Source of the DNA: Dehalococcoidia bacterium UBA5627
Lineage (GTDB): Bacteria; Chloroflexota; Dehalococcoidia; Dehalococcoidales; UBA5627
Assembly: GCA_002421585.1 (NCBI GenBank)
Contig: DIKD01000058.1
Coordinates: 6,932-14,636, forward strand
Reading direction: 5' to 3'
DNA: 7,705 bases
The notes beneath the pieces are model-generated. The model ran no database searches, was not told where the DNA came from, and saw only the letters and a program-made list of their open reading frames with translations. Below are positions 1 to 6,158 of this stretch, one piece after another; within the stretch, counting starts at the first letter, position 1, and each line of letters begins with the position of its first letter. The position numbers and the translations under genes were made by a program.

Positions 1-1343
1 TGCACATCCTCGCCGATGAAGGACCAGACCGCATCGCCGACCTGGTCAATTTCGGTGTGCCTTTCGATACCGTAGACGGCGAAATTGCGCTCACACTTGA
101 GGCTGCCCACAGCATACCGCGCATCCTGCATGCCGGGGGCGATGCCACCGGTGAACACATAGAGGTAACTCTGAGCAGAATAGCACGGGCTATCGACCTT
201 CAGGTATTGGAGAATCACCTGGCTACCGAGATTATCGTAGAAGGTAACCGGGTGAAAGGTGTCAAAGCATGCGACTGCGAAAACGGAATAGATAAAGAGT
301 TTGCATGCCGCTACCTTATCCTGGCAACCGGAGGAGCCGGACAGCTGTTTAAATTCACTACCAATCCGGAAGTCGCTACCGGAGACGGTATCGCGCTGGC
401 ATTAAAAGCGGGAGCCGAACTAATCGATATGGAGTTCTTCCAGTTTCATCCCACCGCCCTGCATATGCCGGGAGTCGCCCCTTTCCTGATTTCGGAAGCG
501 GTACGCGGCGAAGGCGGCATCCTGCGCAATATGGACGGAAAACGCTTTATGCCTGAATATACCGAGCTGGCAGAACTTGCACCCAGGGATGTGGTTGCCC
601 GCAGTATCCTTAGCGAAATGAAAAAAACAAAGCAGGATAATGTTTTTCTTGATGTTACACATCTGGCTCCGTACCGCATCAAGACCCGCTTTCCGCATAT
701 ATATCAATTCTGTGCGGACCAGGGGCTGGATATAACCAGCAGCCTGATACCGGTAGCACCGGCTGCTCATTATATGATAGGCGGCATACGCACCAACAGC
801 TGGGGTGAGACTTCTGTATGCGGTCTTTTTGCCGCCGGAGAATGCGCCGGAACGGGAGCCCACGGAGCTAATCGGCTGGCTTCCAACTCGATGCTGGAAG
901 TGCTTATATTCGGAAAACGTATTTTCCAACGCATCGAACAGGATAGCAGCGAGAAAGAACAAAGATACGAATATAACCTGCAAAACGGCAATATCCATCA
1001 TAAACTTAAGCCCGCAAAGCCGATAGATAATACTCCTCCGCTAACACTTGAGGCACTGCAAAACCTGCTCTGGGATAATGTCGGAATTGTACGAAATAGA
1101 GAAGGATTGGAAGAAGCGGTCAATATTTTGGGTTCCTGGGAGTACGTATTGCTAAAACCCTCCAACCGGCAATCCCATGAGCTGACAAATATGATTATAA
1201 CCGGCAGGCTGATGGCAGAAGCCGCCCTGTTAAGAGAAGAGAGCCGCGGCGCACACTTTCGCTCCGATTTTCCCAGGCGTTCCGATGAGTGGTTGAAACA
1301 TATTATCACCACTATAGAAAAACGGGAGCAAGGCGATGTATAA
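1..1343 (+). CDS. nadB: L-aspartate oxidase, 5'-truncated by window edge
   Basis: FAD enzyme of de novo NAD synthesis. It oxidises L-aspartate to 2-iminosuccinate, which quinolinate synthase (NadA) then condenses with dihydroxyacetone phosphate; in anaerobes fumarate is the usual electron acceptor. The reading frame is open from base 3 to the stop at 1341-1343 (about 446 residues). The family is normally about 500-540 residues, so the N-terminal GxGxxG dinucleotide-binding segment lies outside the window. The GTG at 57 is an internal valine, not the start. Visible hallmarks are FHPTAL (His codon 447-449), SEAVRGEGG (Arg codon 504-506), the active-site PVAPAAHYMIGG (His codon 768-770) and the FAD-binding GECAGTGAHGANRLASNS (about 840-890). 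A helical C-terminal domain follows. Fumarate reductase/succinate dehydrogenase flavoproteins share this fold, but the AHYMIGG and GANRLASNS context together with the adjacent nadC support NadB. It overlaps nadC by 8 bases, implying one transcript. Confidence 0.95.
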   Translation, partial: HILADEGPDRIADLVNFGVPFDTVDGEIALTLEAAHSIPRILHAGGDATGEHIEVTLSRIARAIDLQVLENHLATEIIVEGNRVKGVKACDCENGIDKEFACRYLILATGGAGQLFKFTTNPEVATGDGIALALKAGAELIDMEFFQFHPTALHMPGVAPFLISEAVRGEGGILRNMDGKRFMPEYTELAELAPRDVVARSILSEMKKTKQDNVFLDVTHLAPYRIKTRFPHIYQFCADQGLDITSSLIPVAPAAHYMIGGIRTNSWGETSVCGLFAAGECAGTGAHGANRLASNSMLEVLIFGKRIFQRIEQDSSEKEQRYEYNLQNGNIHHKLKPAKPIDNTPPLTLEALQNLLWDNVGIVRNREGLEEAVNILGSWEYVLLKPSNRQSHELTNMIITGRLMAEAALLREESRGAHFRSDFPRRSDEWLKHIITTIEKREQGDV

Positions 1344-2190
1344 GGAGCCGCAGGAACAACTGGAAAGCATCATCAGGCTGGCACTGGAAGAGGACGCCTG
1401 CCAAAACGATATTACCAGCAATGCCCTTATTTCACCGCAGCAGCATGGCACAGCTTTTATCATAGCCAAAGGGGAAGGGATTCTTGCCTGTTCAAGTATT
1501 ATATCCCCTATTTTTCACACCGTTGACTATTTCCTAAAAGTGAATCTGCTGCAAAAAGAAGGAAACAGGGTGAAAGCGGATGATATTGTTGCGGAAATAA
1601 CAGGAAATCTGAAGAGTATCCTTGCCGCCGAGAGGACCGTGCTTAATTTTCTAAGCCATTTAAGCGGAATTGCCACACAAACGGCAACATACGTAGAGAA
1701 TATTAAGGGAACAAAAGCAGCTATCAGGGATACACGCAAGACGATGCCCGGTATGCGGCTTTTAGAAAAATATGCCGTAACTGTTGGCGGAGGGGTAAAC
1801 CACCGCTTAAATCTGGCGGACGGCATGCTGATTAAAGACAATCACATCGCTTCTTTGAAAAAAGATGATGTTACTCTAACAGAGATAATAGATATAGCCA
1901 GACAAAACAACAGCGAGGATAAGGTAATCGAGATTGAAGTCAATACTGTTGACGAGGCGTTAGAGGCACTGAAAACGAATGTCAACATCATCATGCTGGA
2001 TAATATGAGTATAGAAGATATGAAAACCGTAGTAGCAATATGCGGCGGCAAAGTCAAACTGGAAGCCTCGGGTGGAATCAACCTGCAAAAAATCAGGGAG
2101 GTAGCATTAACCGGAGTAGATTATATTTCGATAGGAGCACTGACACACTCGGTAAAAGCGCTCGATTTCAGCCTTGAAATCGAAGCTTAA
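1336..2190 (+). CDS. nadC: Quinolinate phosphoribosyltransferase (nicotinate-nucleotide pyrophosphorylase, carboxylating)
   Basis: Cytoplasmic enzyme that joins quinolinate to PRPP, releasing CO2 and pyrophosphate, to give nicotinate mononucleotide. It acts two steps after NadB. The 284-residue length is normal for the family. An N-terminal open-faced sandwich domain (about 1-110, including ERTVLNFLSHLSGIAT at 99-114) leads into the barrel domain. The barrel carries the hallmark DTRKTMPG (132-139), GGGVNHR (151-157), LIKDNH (165-170), EVNT (201-204), LDN (221-223), EASGGI (243-248) and SIGALTHS (265-272). The Arg, Lys and His residues of these motifs are those known to bind the carboxylates of quinolinate and the PRPP phosphates. 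The ATG at 1336 lies inside the end of nadB (shared ATGTATAA) and has a GGGAG ribosome site at 1324-1328 with 7-base spacing, so the two are translationally coupled. No oddities are seen. Confidence 0.97.
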   Translation: MYKEPQEQLESIIRLALEEDACQNDITSNALISPQQHGTAFIIAKGEGILACSSIISPIFHTVDYFLKVNLLQKEGNRVKADDIVAEITGNLKSILAAERTVLNFLSHLSGIATQTATYVENIKGTKAAIRDTRKTMPGMRLLEKYAVTVGGGVNHRLNLADGMLIKDNHIASLKKDDVTLTEIIDIARQNNSEDKVIEIEVNTVDEALEALKTNVNIIMLDNMSIEDMKTVVAICGGKVKLEASGGINLQKIREVALTGVDYISIGALTHSVKALDFSLEIEA

Positions 2191-2206
2191 CCCAGACTGC
2201 TTGAAT

Positions 2207-2626
2207 ATGGAAAACGAGAACAATAAACCTTGTAATAAGGAATGCCGAGAAATAAAAGGCTGGCTAAAGTATCTTCTGATAGCCATCGGCACATTATCGG
2301 TAGCTCTCGGTTTTCTGGGAATATTCCTTCCCATTCTCCCCACCACCCCCTTCCTTCTATTGGCAGCCGCCTGTTATATTCGCAGTTCAGAGCGTTTCTA
2401 CTGCTGGCTTATTAACAACCGCTATTGCGGGAAATATATCAGAGACTACCGCGAAAAAAAGGGAATCGCTCTCAAGCTAAAGATATACGTTATCAGCCTG
2501 TTATGGATTACCATACTGACATCGGCAATATTTGTTGTTGACCTTCTGGCTGTAAGGATACTGCTTATTGTGATTGCAATCGGGGTTACCATACATTTAA
2601 CCACCATAAAGACAATCAGAGAATAG
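2207..2626 (+). CDS. DUF454 (YbaN-like) small inner-membrane protein
   Basis: About 139 residues from the ATG at 2207. The signature block runs GFLGIFLPILPTTPFLLLAA followed by CYIRSSERFYCWLINNRYCGKYIRDYREKKGI, which I recognise as the DUF454/YbaN family of short integral membrane proteins. Hydrophobicity suggests a long N-terminal membrane hairpin (about residues 20-48) and two more segments near the C-terminus (about 90-108 and 110-130). A charged, probably cytoplasmic loop sits between them. The family has no established biochemical role, so none is assigned. Start choice: TTG at 2174 would overlap nadC, but neither TTG 2174, TTG 2201 nor ATG 2207 has a clear Shine-Dalgarno sequence. I prefer the ATG because it gives the usual length and lies only 16 bases past the nadC stop, allowing coupling. 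It probably belongs to the nadB-nadC transcript, but that does not prove a role in NAD metabolism. Confidence 0.85.
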   Translation: MENENNKPCNKECREIKGWLKYLLIAIGTLSVALGFLGIFLPILPTTPFLLLAAACYIRSSERFYCWLINNRYCGKYIRDYREKKGIALKLKIYVISLLWITILTSAIFVVDLLAVRILLIVIAIGVTIHLTTIKTIRE

Positions 2627-2635
2627 TAAGATAAA

Positions 2636-2693
2636 TTGCCCCGGATATTGAGTTCCGGCAAGACGGATTGAAATCCCGATTCATCGGGGCTTC
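2636..2693 (+). terminator. Weak candidate terminator hairpins after the nad operon
   Basis: Two small hairpins follow the DUF454 stop. The first pairs TTGCC..GGA (2636-2645, with a two-base bulge) with TCCGGCAA (2654-2661). The second pairs CCCGAT (2675-2680) with ATCGGG (2683-2688), and its stem can extend outward to about 2670 and 2693. Neither is followed by a T-run, so they are not standard intrinsic terminators. They may just as well be part of the repeat cluster that follows. Confidence 0.25.
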
Positions 2694-2798
2694 GTTCGAC
2701 CACCACGAACAGCTCTAATAATATCCGCTCATCACCTGCCCCAAACATGGGATGAGCTTGTCGAAGGACACGAACTCAGCATGACAATTATAGTACCT

Positions 2799-2836
2799 GT
2801 CTTTGCGAGGACGCCTATAGGCGGACGAAGCAATCT
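2799..2836 (+). repeat. Modular palindromic repeat, copy A
   Basis: A left arm GTCTTTGCGAGGA (2799-2811), a 12-base perfect palindrome CGCCTATAGGCG (2812-2823), and a right arm GACGAAGCAATCT (2824-2836). The same arms recur in inverted orientation at 3024-3068 around a different core. The outer TTTGC and GCAA can also pair. The style resembles small dispersed REP/MITE-like repeats. I recall similar 'TTGCGAGGA...GACGAAGCAATCT' motifs from several bacterial genomes but cannot verify that here. Confidence 0.8.
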
Positions 2837-2889
2837 TTCTCGAATAGACTATAGGGTCAGACTATAATTATCGTCGTTATGGATTTGAC

Positions 2890-2935
2890 AAATTTCCTTC
2901 GATATCATCAGGACAAGCTCCGCGAACGGAAATTT
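2890..2935. repeat. Imperfect inverted repeat (12-base arms)
   Basis: AAATTTCCTTCG at 2890-2901 pairs with CGAACGGAAATTT at 2923-2935, perfect except for one bulged base. The intervening loop (2902-2922) contains GACAAGCTC, itself the inverse of GAGCTTGTC at 2754-2762. It could form a stable hairpin in RNA, but there is no U-tract and no adjacent gene end. It is best regarded as part of the repeat cluster. Confidence 0.6.
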
Positions 2936-3023
2936 TTATCGTTAGTCCCCCACCCCGCATATAGTATTAAGATGTGTACGGACAGTCTAAAAAAGAGCGG
3001 GCTATTACTATATTTATTGGTAG

Positions 3024-3068
3024 AGATTGCCGCGTCGTCCCGAATTAACCGGGACTCCTCGCAAAGAC
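3024..3068 (-). repeat. Modular palindromic repeat, copy B (inverted)
   Basis: Read on the - strand it has a left arm GTCTTTGCGAGGA (3056-3068, identical to copy A over 13 bases), a 19-base hairpin core made of GTCCCG and CGGGAC around a seven-base loop (3037-3055), and a right arm GACGCGGCAATCT (3024-3036, 11 of 13 matching copy A). Arms are conserved and the core is replaced, so the two copies are not simple duplicates. Confidence 0.8.
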
Positions 3069-3181
3069 ATTTTATTATTCATCATTCCGCAAGTCCCGCC
3101 AGGGCCAGAAGAATCTTGGGGGCAGGGGTAATCCCTATAAATCGGATTGACTGATGAGAAACATACACTTTTTTAACAAGA

Positions 3182-3210
3182 TTGTCTTATCATCTTTATC
3201 AATGTATAAT
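3182..3210 (+). promoter_or_regulatory. Predicted sigma70-type promoter of ispH
   Basis: TTGTCT (-35, 3182-3187) and a consensus TATAAT (-10, 3205-3210) are separated by exactly 17 bases. Transcription would start near 3217, giving a leader of about 25 bases before ispH. A T-run and AT-rich stretch at 3167-3177 lie just upstream of the -35 box. No room is left for a riboswitch, so regulation if any would be at initiation. Confidence 0.75.
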
Positions 3211-3242
3211 CAGACACAAACACATATATTGAGGGTAAACAA

Positions 3243-4088
3243 ATGCAAATCAAGCGGGCTGAAGGAATAGGATTCTGCCTGGGCGTCAGGCGTGCCGTAG
3301 ATATTGTTGAACGTGTCGCTGCCGAACGGGGGGACGTGGAAACACTGGATGCCATCGTTCATAACCAGCCGGTGCTGCGCAAGCTGGCAAAAAAGGGCGT
3401 TTCGGTGGTTAAAGATATAGCGAATGTAAAAGGAAAAGTCGTCATAACCAGCTCTCATGGGGTAAGCCCGGAAGTCGCCGATGATATAAAAAAGAGAGAA
3501 ATCGAACCTATCGATACCACCTGCCCCTTCGTAAAACGCGCCCAGATTACCGCCGAGAGATTTGCCAAAGACGGCTTTTTTACCATTGTATACGGCGATG
3601 CCGCACACCCTGAAGTAAAGGGAATACTGGGAAGAACAAACGGTAAAGGCATAGCCACCACGGATGTCGAAAGCCTTTTAAAAACAGAATCATTGCCGCG
3701 CAGGATGGGAATACTCTCACAAACAACCCAGATACCGGACTCTTTTGCCGAGTTTATTAAAAAGCTTTTAATATCCCCGGTCTTCAAGGATGCCGAACTG
3801 CGGGTAGCCGATACTATCTGCCACGACATCAGGCAGAGACAAATAAACTCACTGGAGCTGGCAAAGGAATGCGACCTGGTACTGGTTGTCGGCGGTCATA
3901 CCAGCGCCAACAGCCGGCATCTGGTCGAACTGTGCTCAACGGTAACCCCGACCTATCTGGTTGAAACAGCGGATGAAATCCATCCCGAATGGTTAGAGGG
4001 AAAAGAACGCATAGGTGTAACCTCCGGCGCTTCTACCGATCAATCCACTATCGATGAAGTAGTGGCTAGACTAAATGAGTTGACTTAA
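3243..4088 (+). CDS. ispH: 4-hydroxy-3-methylbut-2-enyl diphosphate reductase
   Basis: Last enzyme of the MEP (non-mevalonate) isoprenoid pathway. This cytoplasmic iron-sulfur protein reductively dehydroxylates HMBPP to IPP and DMAPP. Its 281 residues match the short bacterial form. The three cluster-binding cysteines are in place: C12 (GFCLGV), C94 (DTTCPFV) and C193 (DTICHDIRQRQ). Substrate-binding residues known from the E. coli enzyme are also recognisable: H40 in VHNQPV, H73 in SSHG, H122 and E124 in AHPEV, the QTTQ block (160-163), SANSRHL (221-227) and TSGASTD (260-266). The ATG at 3243 has a GAGGG ribosome site at 3231-3235 with 7-base spacing and a strong predicted promoter just upstream, so it looks monocistronic. 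Its stop codon abuts the stop codon of the oppositely oriented permease with no gap. No sign of damage. Confidence 0.97.
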   Translation: MQIKRAEGIGFCLGVRRAVDIVERVAAERGDVETLDAIVHNQPVLRKLAKKGVSVVKDIANVKGKVVITSSHGVSPEVADDIKKREIEPIDTTCPFVKRAQITAERFAKDGFFTIVYGDAAHPEVKGILGRTNGKGIATTDVESLLKTESLPRRMGILSQTTQIPDSFAEFIKKLLISPVFKDAELRVADTICHDIRQRQINSLELAKECDLVLVVGGHTSANSRHLVELCSTVTPTYLVETADEIHPEWLEGKERIGVTSGASTDQSTIDEVVARLNELT

Positions 4089-5360
4089 TTACTCGTAGCG
4101 CAAGGCATCCACCGCTTCCAGTTTAGCAGCACGGTTTGCCGGGTAAATCGCCGCAATAAGACTGATAAAGGTTGTTACAGCTATAACCAGTAACACCATA
4201 TCTATCGAGAACACAGACATCTCGAATGTAGGATAATCGCTCAGGAAAGTATAACTTCCGACTATATTAAGTGCTTTGCCGGCTAAATAACCGATAGCAA
4301 CACCTGCAACTCCTCCGATGAGTCCCAACGCCACTCCTTCCATAGTAAACAGCAAACGAATGGTCCCCTTCGTTGCCCCAACCGCTTTCATAACGCCGAT
4401 TTCGCGCGTGCGTTCGTAAATCGACATCATCAGCGTATTTATAATGCCGATACTGGCAACCACCAGCGCAATGACACCGAAAGCGCTCAAGCCGATTTGA
4501 ATAATTGAGAAAACGTTGTTAATTTCTTTAAGTATTTCATTCGGGGTAATGGTGCTGAATCCTTCTTCCCTGATTGAATCCGCCACTATATCTATATCGT
4601 TAATATCGCTAACTTTTACCAGTAATGAGGTACCCGGTTGTTCGGGAGAATACTGATCCGGATTATCACGATGGTAGCGTGCCATTTCAATGGTATCATT
4701 CATCGGTATGACGATTTGTGTGGCATTCATCGATTTTAAAATGACACCCGATACAGTAAAAGTATAGTCTTTCGTCTCGGTATCTAAGGCGCTTGCTTTC
4801 CCGACAGTAATCTTTATTTCTTTACCGATGGCGTCCTCCGCCGTTTCCCAGCCGAAAGCCCCCAGATAGTCGTAACTTATCAGGCATTTCCCGCTGGAAT
4901 CTTCCACAAAGAAGTCACCGGCAACCAGTGTCACTATTTTAATTTGATAATCAGGGCCCGAATTGATGGAAATCGAGTATTTCTTATCACTGCCTGCAGC
5001 CTTGACGTATAAAGCGGATACCCCGACGTTATAATCGACACGTTCTACGCCGTCTATAGAAAGCAGTTTATCGATATCATCTGTTGTAAAAGAGCGTACG
5101 ATTGTGTCAGATGAATCGACGATTTCATAAGGTGTATCGACATGAGTAAAACTCCTGTTGGTGGCATATACCGTCAAAGCATCCTGCGGCACCATCAAGC
5201 CGAACTGGTCAACGATGAATCTCTGCAAACCGGTACCGATGGATGTCATCAACGCAATCAGCACCGCTCCGATAACAATCGCCAGCACTGTCAGAAAAGT
5301 GCGGAATTTCTTACGCCACAGGTTATAAAAAGCCGTTTTAATTACGTCGCTAAATCTCAT
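4089..5360 (-). CDS. ABC transporter permease, MacB/FtsX type
   Basis: 423-residue inner-membrane subunit of an exporter-type ABC system. Domain order: a short cytoplasmic N-terminus with WRKKFRTFLTVLAIVIG leading into membrane segment 1 (about 21-42); a large extracytoplasmic MacB_PCD-like domain (about 45-285); then three membrane segments (about 287-312, 337-362, 385-405) forming the FtsX domain. The family's conserved cytoplasmic coupling motif ERTREIGVMKAVGATKGTI is at 316-334, and the C-terminal YPANRAAKLEAVDALRYE at 406-423. Members of this group drive mechanotransmission or export of lipoproteins, peptides or antibiotics rather than classical substrate translocation. The substrate cannot be told here, and no MacA-like adaptor gene is visible. 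The start overlaps the ATPase stop as ATGA (5357-5360), with a GAGG-rich ribosome site just upstream, so the pair is one operon. Confidence 0.93.
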   Translation of the reverse strand: MRFSDVIKTAFYNLWRKKFRTFLTVLAIVIGAVLIALMTSIGTGLQRFIVDQFGLMVPQDALTVYATNRSFTHVDTPYEIVDSSDTIVRSFTTDDIDKLLSIDGVERVDYNVGVSALYVKAAGSDKKYSISINSGPDYQIKIVTLVAGDFFVEDSSGKCLISYDYLGAFGWETAEDAIGKEIKITVGKASALDTETKDYTFTVSGVILKSMNATQIVIPMNDTIEMARYHRDNPDQYSPEQPGTSLLVKVSDINDIDIVADSIREEGFSTITPNEILKEINNVFSIIQIGLSAFGVIALVVASIGIINTLMMSIYERTREIGVMKAVGATKGTIRLLFTMEGVALGLIGGVAGVAIGYLAGKALNIVGSYTFLSDYPTFEMSVFSIDMVLLVIAVTTFISLIAAIYPANRAAKLEAVDALRYE

Positions 5361-6031
5361 CCCTCGTCCTCGACAATTTTTCCGTCTCTCATTTTGATTA
5401 TACGACCGGCTTCCTTAGCAATTTCCATATCGTGAGTTACGATTATAAGCGTAATCCCTTTTTCCTTGTTTAACTGCGACAATAACGCCATGACGTGTTT
5501 GCCGTTCTTACTGTCGAGGTTTCCGGTCGGTTCATCCGCCAGCAGTATCTTGGGTTGGGTTACCAGAGCGCGGGCAATACTGACACGCTGTCTTTCACCG
5601 CCGGATAGCTGGTTGGGACGATGCGACGCCCTTTCGGCAAGACCTACGATGTCCAGGGCTTCGGCTGCCATTTTCATGCGATTGCTTTGCCCGATACCCG
5701 AAAATATTAAGGGTAAAGCCACATTTTCCGTTGCGGTATAGGTAGGATGCAGGTTAAATGCCTGAAAAACGAAGCCGATTTTTTCATTGCGATAGCGTGA
5801 AAGCTCTTTATCACTGGCGCTGCTCAAATCCTGCCCATCGACAATTACCCTGCCCGAAGTAGGCGTATCAAGCCCGCCGATAATATGCATCATGGTTGAT
5901 TTTCCGGAGCCGGAAGGCCCCACCAGTGCAACAAATTCCCCTTCTTTTATCTCTAAACTAACACTGGAAACCGCATGGACAATTTCCTCGCCCATCCGGT
6001 ATTCTTTGTTAATATTTTCCAGTTTTATCAT
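5357..6031 (-). CDS. ABC transporter ATP-binding protein, MacB/LolD type
   Basis: 224-residue cytoplasmic ATPase that powers the adjacent permease. All catalytic motifs are present: Walker A GPSGSGKST (38-46), Q-loop Q90 in FVFQAFNL, signature LSGGERQRVSIARAL (142-156), Walker B ILLADEPTGNLD (162-173) with the catalytic Glu at 167, and switch His200 in IVTHD. The sequence style (LVGPSGSGKSTMMHIIGGLD, ADEPTGNLDS) is that of the MacB/LolD/FtsE-like exporter subfamily, and the length is typical. The gene is first in a two-gene operon and overlaps the permease by 4 bases. Its Shine-Dalgarno sequence is weak, but a -35/-10 pair lies upstream in the region shared with trpS. Two-gene systems of this kind are common in anaerobes and often sit beside regulators, but none is visible here. 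Confidence 0.95.
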   Translation of the reverse strand: MIKLENINKEYRMGEEIVHAVSSVSLEIKEGEFVALVGPSGSGKSTMMHIIGGLDTPTSGRVIVDGQDLSSASDKELSRYRNEKIGFVFQAFNLHPTYTATENVALPLIFSGIGQSNRMKMAAEALDIVGLAERASHRPNQLSGGERQRVSIARALVTQPKILLADEPTGNLDSKNGKHVMALLSQLNKEKGITLIIVTHDMEIAKEAGRIIKMRDGKIVEDEG

Positions 6032-6060
6032 ATATTCCGCTGTATTATCTTATTCAGTAT

Positions 6061-6089
6061 ATTATCCCATTATTACAGGTTTACTACAA
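6061..6089 (-). promoter_or_regulatory. Predicted promoter of the ABC exporter operon
   Basis: Read on the - strand, TTGTAG (-35, 6084-6089) and GATAAT (-10, 6061-6066) are separated by 17 bases. Five of six -10 bases match consensus, and the ATPase start lies about 30 bases downstream of the -10 box. The -35 box lies within the left arm of the dyad at 6080-6114. Confidence 0.55.
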
Positions 6090-6114
6090 ATGGAATAACG
6101 TAATTTGTCGTAAA
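6080..6114. promoter_or_regulatory. Dyad spanning the divergent -35 boxes, candidate operator
   Basis: TTTACTACAAAT (6080-6091) and ATTTGTCGTAAA (6103-6114) are inverted with 11 of 12 bases matching, around an 11-base centre. The arm centres are 23 bases apart, about two helical turns, a spacing that suits a dimeric regulator. Each arm contains the predicted -35 box of one of the two divergent genes. The match extends beyond the -35 hexamers on both sides, so the shared -35 consensus alone does not explain it. A function as an operator is inferred only. Confidence 0.5.
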
Positions 6115-6133
6115 TAATATATTATGCTAAACT
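6105..6133 (+). promoter_or_regulatory. Predicted promoter of trpS
   Basis: TTGTCG (-35, 6105-6110) and TAAACT (-10, 6128-6133) are 17 bases apart, with TGC (6125-6127) forming an extended -10 element. The start would fall near 6140, leaving a leader of about 20 bases. That rules out a T-box riboswitch from this promoter. A perfect 12-base palindrome ATAATATATTAT (6114-6125) fills most of the spacer. The ribosome site AAAGGAG is at 6148-6154. Confidence 0.55.
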
Positions 6134-6158
6134 TTTTTAACTATTCCAAAGGAGCATT

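Larger units (their letters stand above)
2627..3242. other. Long intergenic region with repeat debris and no credible gene
   Basis: There are 616 bases between the DUF454 gene and ispH. ORFs exist on both strands (for example 2879-3154 +), but their translations have no domain, no ribosome site, and run through the repeats. What can be seen is: hairpins at 2636-2693; a 9-base inverted pair GAGCTTGTC (2754-2762) and GACAAGCTC (2912-2920); two inverted copies of a modular palindromic element (2799-2836 and 3024-3068); an 8-base direct repeat AGACTATA (2846-2853 and 2859-2866); a 12-base dyad (2890-2935); and the ispH promoter at the right end. The composition differs from the flanking genes and looks like accumulated small dispersed repeats. 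Confidence 0.75.

Noticed and set aside
420..1001. 193-codon open frame on the - strand inside nadB
   Set aside because: It lies wholly antisense to a strongly conserved nadB segment, and its translation has no recognisable domain. It is a composition shadow.
2446..2748. 100-codon open frame on the - strand over the DUF454 gene end
   Set aside because: It overlaps the better supported DUF454 gene, and its start region comes from repeat-rich non-coding sequence.
2799..3068. CRISPR array
   Set aside because: Only two copies, in opposite orientation, with variable palindromic cores and no regular spacing.
2879..3154. 91-codon open frame in the intergenic region
   Set aside because: It runs through three repeat elements (the 2890-2935 dyad and repeat copy B among them), has no ribosome site, and shows no protein-like pattern.
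3167..6141. Shared ACTTTTTTAAC at 3167-3177 (before ispH) and 6131-6141 (before trpS)
   Set aside because: An 11-base low-complexity match at different positions relative to the two promoters (upstream of the -35 box versus around the start site). Most likely coincidence.
6092..6158. T-box riboswitch before trpS
   Set aside because: The predicted leader is only about 20 bases. There is no specifier stem, T-box consensus or terminator, so a T-box does not fit.
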